Of a stretch of DNA of 64,000 nt, positions 59,169 to 64,000 are shown one piece after another. The stretch spans positions 805,729 to 869,728 of the forward strand of contig NZ_CP103423.1 of assembly GCF_024918955.1 (NCBI RefSeq). The letters are read 5' to 3'. Source of the stretch: Mesomycoplasma molare (GTDB taxonomy: Bacteria; Bacillota_I; Bacilli_A; Mycoplasmatales; Metamycoplasmataceae). How positions within the stretch are numbered: position 1 is the stretch's first letter; each line of letters starts with the position of its first letter. A model generated the notes under the pieces. It saw only the letters and a list, made by a program, of their open reading frames with translations, had not been told where the DNA came from and did no database searches. A program made the position numbers and the translations under genes.

Positions 59169-59349
59169 TTACTTTTAATTATATAAAATTATTGTAAAAT
59201 ATTTAAGCAATAAACACAGCTAAATAATATATATTAAACTTTTTTAAATTTGTTTTAAATTTGTTAGTAAGCTTGCTGTACGCCGAAACCATTAAATTTA
59301 AAAAACTAATATAGAATTATTAAGACAGTTTTTGCAGAAAGAGGAAAAA
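59169..59349 (+). promoter_or_regulatory. rpsD leader and divergent promoter region
   Basis: 181 bp between divergent genes. A small island of higher GC (AAGCTTGCTGTACGCC, about 59270) lies in otherwise AT-only sequence upstream of rpsD. S4 autoregulates its own mRNA leader in other bacteria, so a structured leader is possible. No canonical fold is demonstrated. Ribosome site GAGGA precedes the ATG. Confidence 0.35.
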
Positions 59350-59949
59350 ATGTCAAGATACACTGGTCCTATTTTCAAAAAATCAAGAAGATTAGGATTT
59401 TCAATTTTAGAAACTGGCAAAGAATTTGCTAAAGGTAAAAAAAGAACATACGCACCTGGTCAACACGGACAAAAGAAAGTAAAATTATCTGATTACGGAT
59501 TACACTTACACGAAAAACAAAAAGTTCGTTTTATGTACGGAATTAACGAAAGACAATTCAAAAATACATTCTTTAAATCTTCAAAAAGAAAAGGTGTTAC
59601 AGGTACAAACTTCTTACAAATGTTAGAAACAAGATTAGATAACATTGTATATAGAGCAGGTTTTGCATCAACAAGAAGACAAGCAAGACAATTAGTTAAC
59701 CACGGTCACTTTACATTAAATGGAAAAAAAGCCGATATACCTTCAATACAAGTTTCAATTAATGATGTTGTTGAACTAAAAGAAAAATCAAGAAAAAACG
59801 TTCAAATTGTTGAAGCTTTAGAAACAAGATCAAAAGCTGAATGAATCGAATACAAAGATTTTAAAGCTACTCTAAAAAGATTGCCAGAAAGAAGAGAATT
59901 AAATCAAGAAATCAATGATGCTCTTATCGTTGAGTTCTACAATAAATAA
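59350..59949 (+). CDS. rpsD: 30S ribosomal protein S4
   Basis: The merged frame is 199 residues from ATG 59350 (a TTG 18 bp upstream is not needed). [18 protein letters not shown], then [10 protein letters not shown] and the S4 RNA-binding domain ([33 protein letters not shown]) are unmistakable. It is a primary 16S rRNA binder. UGA-Trp occurs near the end (AEWIEY). Its terminator is the target of IS copy 2. Confidence 0.98.
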
Positions 59950-59960
59950 TAATTTTGTAT

Positions 59961-59992
59961 TTAAAAAAAGATTGCTAAATTTAGCAATCTTT
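59961..59992 (+). repeat. Left copy of 26-bp target duplication (rpsD terminator)
   Basis: AAAGATTGCTAAA / TTTAGCAATCTTT is a perfect palindrome (59967-59992) and the rpsD terminator stem. It is repeated exactly at 61371-61396. Confidence 0.92.
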
Positions 59993-60119
59993 CCCTGAAT
60001 GCAAAATCAAGTGCACCACTATAATGTAAAATTAAAAAGTGGTTGCACTTGATTTTTTAAATAAAAAAAACGGCCCCCATAAAAATTTAAGACAACATAC
60101 TTTTTATTGAAAGGACCAT

Positions 60120-61136
60120 ATGAATTATAATACAACAAAGCATTATTCGCATTTAAATGCTGAAAAAAGATTTTTAATAGAGAAATTGTTTTATAAAAAA
60201 TATTCAATTAGACAAATTGCTAATTTTCTTAATATCAATCATTCAACAGTGTCAAGAGAATTGAAAAGAAATTCAAATTTTTACGGATTTTACGATCATT
60301 TGATAGCAAATGAAAAAGCTAAAATAAGACATAAACATAAAAGATTGTTTTTCTTTTCTCAAATGGATGATTATAAAGAATTTAGTAAACTTATTAAAGA
60401 CAATTTTAACAAAGCAACATGCGGAATAAAAATGACTTACAACTTAATAAAAGAAGGAGTCAAAAACATTAAAATCCCTTCACTAAGGACTGTTTTTAAT
60501 TGGATTAATACAGGAAAATGAGTATTAACTAATAAAGATAGATTAAGAAAGCACTATACAAAAGGCGGAAAAAGAAAAAATAACGTTATTGAAAGACTTG
60601 TGCAGTCAAATTATGTATTTCCTATTTGAGCTAGACCAAAACATATTGATTTAAGAGAAACATTTGGGCATTGAGAGGGTGATTTAGTTATAGGTAAAAA
60701 ATCCGCAGGGCATTCTAGTCTTTTAACTTTAGTTGAGAGAAAAAGCAGATTAGGAATAATTGTGAAAGTATCAAGTAAAAATCCTTTTTACATTAATAAA
60801 GTGCTTTATGAAAGAATAAATACACTAGAATTACCTGTTGAAAGTATTACTTTTGATAATGGAATTGAATTTAATGCGGTTGGAATATTAGCGAAAAAAT
60901 TAGGAATTAAAATTTATAAAGCCGATAAATACGCTTCTTTTCAAAGAGGAACCAATGAAAATTTTAACGGAATTGTAAGAAGGGTTTATAAGAAAGGAAC
61001 TGACTTTAATAAAGTTTCTAGAGAAGAAATATTAAATCTTGAAAAAAGAATAAATTTTATGAATAGAGACATACTAGAAGGAAAATGCGCTTTTGACGTA
61101 TATGAAGAAGAAATAGAAAAATTAAACAAATATTAA
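60120..61136 (+). CDS. IS30-family transposase
   Basis: The protein is 338 residues with UGA-Trp codons (WVLTNK, IWARP, HWEGD). The N-terminal helix-turn-helix is RQIANFLNINHSTVSRELKR, typical for IS30. The DDE triad fits Asp in GHWEGDLVIG, Asp in ITFDNGIEF and Glu in RGTNENFNG. The start ATG follows AAAGGA. It has no visible defects, so it may be active and could mobilise copy 1 and the 74-bp element in trans. Confidence 0.95.
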
Positions 61137-61139
61137 TTA

Positions 61140-61370
61140 AAACTATTAAAAATTACGAGATTATTACAAGAAAATAATGAAAGGGTCGAAAAATTTCGCC
61201 CCATAATTTTTATTAACTTCATTAATAAAAAACCGCTTTACAAGCGGAATTAAAAGAAGGGGATATCCCCCTTCACCCCTTAATAGTAAGTAGGGGTATA
61301 AAATATTATAAATTGTAGTACAATGTTTTTATAATAAAAACTACTGGTGCACTTCAATTTGCATTTTAGG
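61140..61370 (+). other. Hairpin-rich 3' non-coding tail of IS copy 2
   Basis: Four successive hairpins with GC-rich arms: GGGTCGAAA/TTTCGCCC (61183-61202), CCGCTT/AAGCGG (61233-61248), GAAGGGG/CCCCCTTC (61256-61274) and ACCCCT/AGGGGT (about 61275-61297), then a right inverted repeat. No gene is visible. Confidence 0.65.
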
Positions 61371-61400
61371 AAAGATTGCTAAATTTAGCAATCTTTTTTT
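61371..61400 (+). repeat. Right copy of rpsD terminator duplication
   Basis: Bases 61371-61396 equal 59967-59992. The T-run TTTTTTT follows only here, so the complete terminator now ends IS transcripts rather than rpsD directly. Confidence 0.92.
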
Positions 61401-61410
61401 GTTAAAAATA

Positions 61411-61443
61411 AAAAACATCAAGCATTTTAAGTTTGATGTTTTT
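61411..61443 (-). terminator. Terminator after yidC
   Basis: On the minus strand AAAAACATCAA and TTGATGTTTTT flank an 11-base loop directly after the yidC stop codon. Confidence 0.8.
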
Positions 61444-63233
61444 TAAGCAAATTTTTTAGGTTTATTTATTCAGGGTCTAACTTTTTCTTTGAATATATTT
61501 GTCCTTTGGAAGTAGTGAACAAATAATATTTGTCCAATTTCTCAAATTCCACCAACTATTCAATAAACTTGTAAGGAAGCTTGGAAAAGAACTCCGAATA
61601 ATATGAAAATAATAATCATATAATTTTGAGTTTTTTGTTGTTTTTTAAGTGCTTCTGTTTCCGAAGCGTTCATTAGTCGTTTATTTTGTTTTCTATTTAA
61701 AAATTTAGGAAGTAATTGTTGAACTAATTGAATTATTATTGTTATTAATAATATTGGTAAATATATTCATTTTCCTGCAAATAGTTCTTGATAAGAAGTT
61801 GAAGCTAGATTGATGCCTAATCATGTTGTAGATTTAATTGCTGGTAATCCTTGTAGAATTCTTCACATAGCTATAAATATAGGCATAGTTATAAACGCTT
61901 GTTGTAATTGCGCTACAGGACTAACGTTGTTTTTCTTATATAACTCTGAAATCTCTTGTCTTTGACGAGCTTCCATTTGTTTATTACCTTTATATTGCGC
62001 ATATTTAGCATCTATTTTAGCTTTTTTAGCTTGTAATTCTTGTTGTTTAGATTGAGTAAATAATGTTTTGAATCTAAATATGAAAGAAATAATTTTTGTC
62101 AATAAAACAGCTATTATTATAGTTAAAATAGCAGATCAACCACCGGTTGCTTCTAACGACATAGAATCTAATATACTTGTCATCAATTTAGACATTGGTC
62201 AGATAAATAATCCATAAAAAGGTCCTAATTTTCAAGAATCTCCTCATGTAATAATAACTTTTTGTGGTTCTGAACTTCTATAAGCTAACATCTTAGAATA
62301 ATCATTTATATTATTAATTTTTTCTGGTTCAAAAAATACTGAAGAATCATAAAATTTACTAAAATGAGTATTCTTTAACACTTCTTTTAAGTTTTGAGAA
62401 TAATTTATAACAAGATTTAAATCTTCTTGAGAAGCTCCCTTACCTTTGGTTTTAACTTCTGCAATAGCTTTATCCAATTTACCTTCATTATAAATTTTTA
62501 AGTTTTTAATTTTAGAATTTAAAAACTCTAAAACATCTCTTGCAAAAATATTATAGTTATCTATTCTATCTGTGTTTGGGATTATATAATCTTTGACATT
62601 TATAAAATAATTATTAATGTTAGGGTCTTTTTCGTTTATATATTTAGAATCATGTGTTTCTAATTGTTTTACTATATTTTCTGGTACAAAAGAAAATTCT
62701 GTTCATTGAATTTTTTGCTTGTAATTATCTGCATCACTATTAAAAAATAAATATTCTTCTATTTTTTGTCCTGATACATCTAATGATCCAGGATATAAAT
62801 AATTACCTTGATCGTCTCTTTCAACTATTAAAGTATTATAATTACCTCAAAGTCCATATTTACCATTTGTTTGTTTGTTTAGTGTTTCTATAATTTCTTT
62901 TCTAGGTGAATCTTGATTAGAAACAAAAAAGTTTTTATTTTCTTTAACAATGGTTATTTCTTCAACACCGTCTTTTCTTGTATTTTTTTCAAAAATTACT
63001 GCGTTAGGCGAAACTCCTTCTTTAGAATTATAAAATTCTACTCCGGCACCAGTATTATTAGCTGTTTTAATAACAAAAGATTGAATACAACCTGTTAAAG
63101 TTACACCAAAAATGAAAGTATATATGAAAATCTTAAATCATTTTCATATTTTCTTTATAATGTTTTTATTTTCTGGATTATTTTTTCCGCTAAAAAAGTC
63201 ATAAGATTTAGGTCTATTTTTTTTCTTTTCCAT
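61443..63233 (-). CDS. yidC: Membrane protein insertase YidC/OxaA
   Basis: The merged frame is 596 residues, longer than the ~260-280 of typical Gram-positive YidC. After a 30-residue charged start there is a helix ending GVTLTGC (Cys49, lipobox-like). A ~300-residue extracytoplasmic domain follows, then the conserved insertase core (GGWSAILTIIIAVLLTKIIS; SPVAQLQQAFITMPIFIAMW; YWIVGGIWEIGQILFV). It inserts proteins into the membrane alone or with SecYEG. It overlaps rnpA by 20 bp. The large external domain is common in mycoplasma YidC. Confidence 0.95.
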
Positions 63234-63552
63234 TCCCTAACCTCTCATATATTTTAATAATTTCTTTTTCTTTTTCCTGAAAAGATAATGACAAAAAACT
63301 TTTTCTTAATATTAATACATTTTTATATTTCAATTCATTAAATTTTATATTCTTATCTAAAATTGATTTTATCTGCCTTCTAAAAAAGTTTCTTAAGCTA
63401 GCTATAGCAAATTTTTTAGGCACAGATATGCCTATTTCAAATTTAGAAGAATCTTTATAATACAAAATTAAATTTTTTGTAACTATTTGTTTTTTAGAAC
63501 TTATTACTTCTTGAAATTCTCAATTTTTCTTAAGTCTATTTTCTCTTTTCAT
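63214..63552 (-). CDS. rnpA: Ribonuclease P protein component
   Basis: The merged frame is 112 residues from ATG 63552, with one UGA-Trp near residue 11. It starts MKRENRLKKNWEFQEV and has the RNR-type core FEIGISVPKKFAIASLRNFF followed by RRQIK, diagnostic for RnpA. It assists the RNase P RNA in tRNA 5' processing. Order rpmH-rnpA-yidC is universal next to oriC in this phylum. Confidence 0.96.
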
Positions 63553-63561
63553 ATTTTATAT

Positions 63562-63708
63562 TTATTTAGAATCAGAAACTGTTAATCTTGCTCTTCCTTT
63601 AGCTCTTCTACTTGCTAAAACTTTTCTTCCACCAACAGTAGCCATTCTTGCTCTAAACCCGTGTGTTTTAACATGTTTTCTTTTATTTGGTTGATAAGTT
63701 CTTTTCAT
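63562..63708 (-). CDS. rpmH: 50S ribosomal protein L34
   Basis: 48 residues: [20 protein letters not shown] continuing [19 protein letters not shown], the classic L34. Ribosome site AAGGAG. It is too short for many ORF searches but unambiguous. Confidence 0.98.
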   Translation of the reverse strand: MKRTYQPNKRKHVKTHGFRARMATVGGRKVLASRRAKGRARLTVSDSK

Positions 63709-64000
63709 ATTTACTCCTTGCTTTTTTAATTATGTTAAAAAATAGAAAAACAATCAATTATAAATTGTTTTTTTCTTAATATTTTAAATAATTTAAAATT
63801 ATAACAAATTTTTAATCTTTAAAAAATAGAATATACAATATTTTGTTTGGATTTTTATTAATTTTATAAAATAAACAATTATGTAAAATAACATTTAAAA
63901 TGCCTTTTTTTTGGTAAAAAAAATGTTATAAATTTGTTATTAATCATATAATTAAATATAAATATAACTTTTTTTATTAACATATTTATTTTTTTATTTT
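63709..64000. other. AT-only spacer next to rpmH, probable oriC flank
   Basis: No gene. The sequence is almost entirely A and T with oligo-T tracts. A minus-strand -10 for rpmH (TATAAT, complement at 63798-63803) and a plus-strand TATAAT at 63947-63952 suggest divergent promoters for rpmH and, beyond the edge, dnaA. No consensus DnaA box TTATCCACA was seen in the visible part. Confidence 0.55.
63798..63803 (-). promoter_or_regulatory. -10 element of rpmH-rnpA-yidC
   Basis: TATAAT on the minus strand, about 90 bp before the rpmH start. Confidence 0.4.

Larger units (their letters stand above)
59993..61370 (+). mobile_element. IS30-family insertion sequence (IS1630-like), copy 2, intact
   Basis: 1378 bp with imperfect ~22-bp terminal inverted repeats and one intact transposase. 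The left end also contains an internal inverted repeat (AAATCAAGTGCA / TGCACTTGATTT). It is flanked by a 26-bp duplication of the rpsD terminator hairpin. The family and the terminator-duplicating habit match IS1630. Confidence 0.95.

Noticed and set aside
1..64000. Many short open frames separated by TGA
   Set aside because: TGA falls at conserved Trp sites in SecA, DnaB, LeuS, permeases and others, so these are pieces of single genes read with UGA as Trp, not pseudogenes.
63709..64000. DnaA boxes proving oriC
   Set aside because: No TTATCCACA-like consensus was found in the visible part; the origin call rests only on gene order and base composition.
1..64000. tRNA, rRNA or tmRNA genes
   Set aside because: No cloverleaf with GTTCRA-type T-loop or rRNA-like GC-rich stretch was recognised by eye; a tRNAscan run would settle it.

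Overview
The window is AT-rich DNA from a mollicute that reads UGA as tryptophan. Nearly every long gene is interrupted by in-frame TGA at plausible Trp sites, while TAA and TAG end the frames, so all coordinates below are merged across TGA (translation table 4). The many Cys-anchored lipoproteins, the absence of wall genes, an MG185-MG189-like sugar operon and an IS1630-like IS30 element point to the hominis group of Mycoplasma (Mycoplasmopsis). I cannot name the species. The right edge (yidC-rnpA-rpmH, then very AT-rich DNA) is the classic left flank of dnaA/oriC.

Layout. 1-2720: 3' part of an FtsX-type permease and its ATPase. 2752-12398 (minus): a membrane protein, secA, tig, a CNNM/CorC protein, then dnaB-rplI-gdpP in the order common in Firmicutes. 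12480-18512: DUF31 serine protease lipoprotein, rpsT, a DUF402 phosphatase overlapping an HEXXH lipoprotein, trmB and pepA. 18513-24605: an island-like stretch with a 74-bp palindromic IS-derived element, a 1578-residue multidomain DUF31 protease lipoprotein and a decayed membrane-protein gene. 24654-43304 (minus): a GntR regulator and two complete sugar ABC transport clusters. The first has an MG185-like lipoprotein, a nuclease lipoprotein, an ATPase with a coiled-coil insertion, MalF, MalG and a 53-residue membrane peptide. The second has a binding lipoprotein, a MalF carrying about 610 extra N-terminal coiled-coil residues, MalG, MalK, three unknown membrane proteins and a GH13 amylase lipoprotein.

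43654-50686 (plus): two tandem NrnA-like phosphodiesterases, NADH oxidase, IS copy 1, an unknown small protein, lipoate ligase and an alpha/beta hydrolase. 50723-53917 (minus): nucleotidyltransferase, HAD hydrolase, small-molecule kinase and WavE-like protein, which look like a surface-glycan decoration cassette. 53938-59168 (minus): leuS, thiI and an EzrA-like gene, divergent from rpsD. IS copy 2 follows rpsD, then yidC, rnpA, rpmH and the presumed origin flank.

How the parts connect. GdpP (c-di-AMP to pApA) and the NrnA pair (pApA and nanoRNA to mononucleotides) form a second-messenger degradation route. The amylase, the binding lipoproteins and the two transporters form a surface glycan-scavenging system. 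Both intact IS copies sit inside rho-independent terminators (after nox and after rpsD) and have duplicated the whole hairpin (37 and 26 bp). The more unusual items are the coiled-coil extensions on both sugar transporters, the SecA tail with a repeated motif instead of a zinc finger, the perfect-palindrome IS derivative, and seven one-base homopolymer losses that account for every frameshift in IS copy 1.
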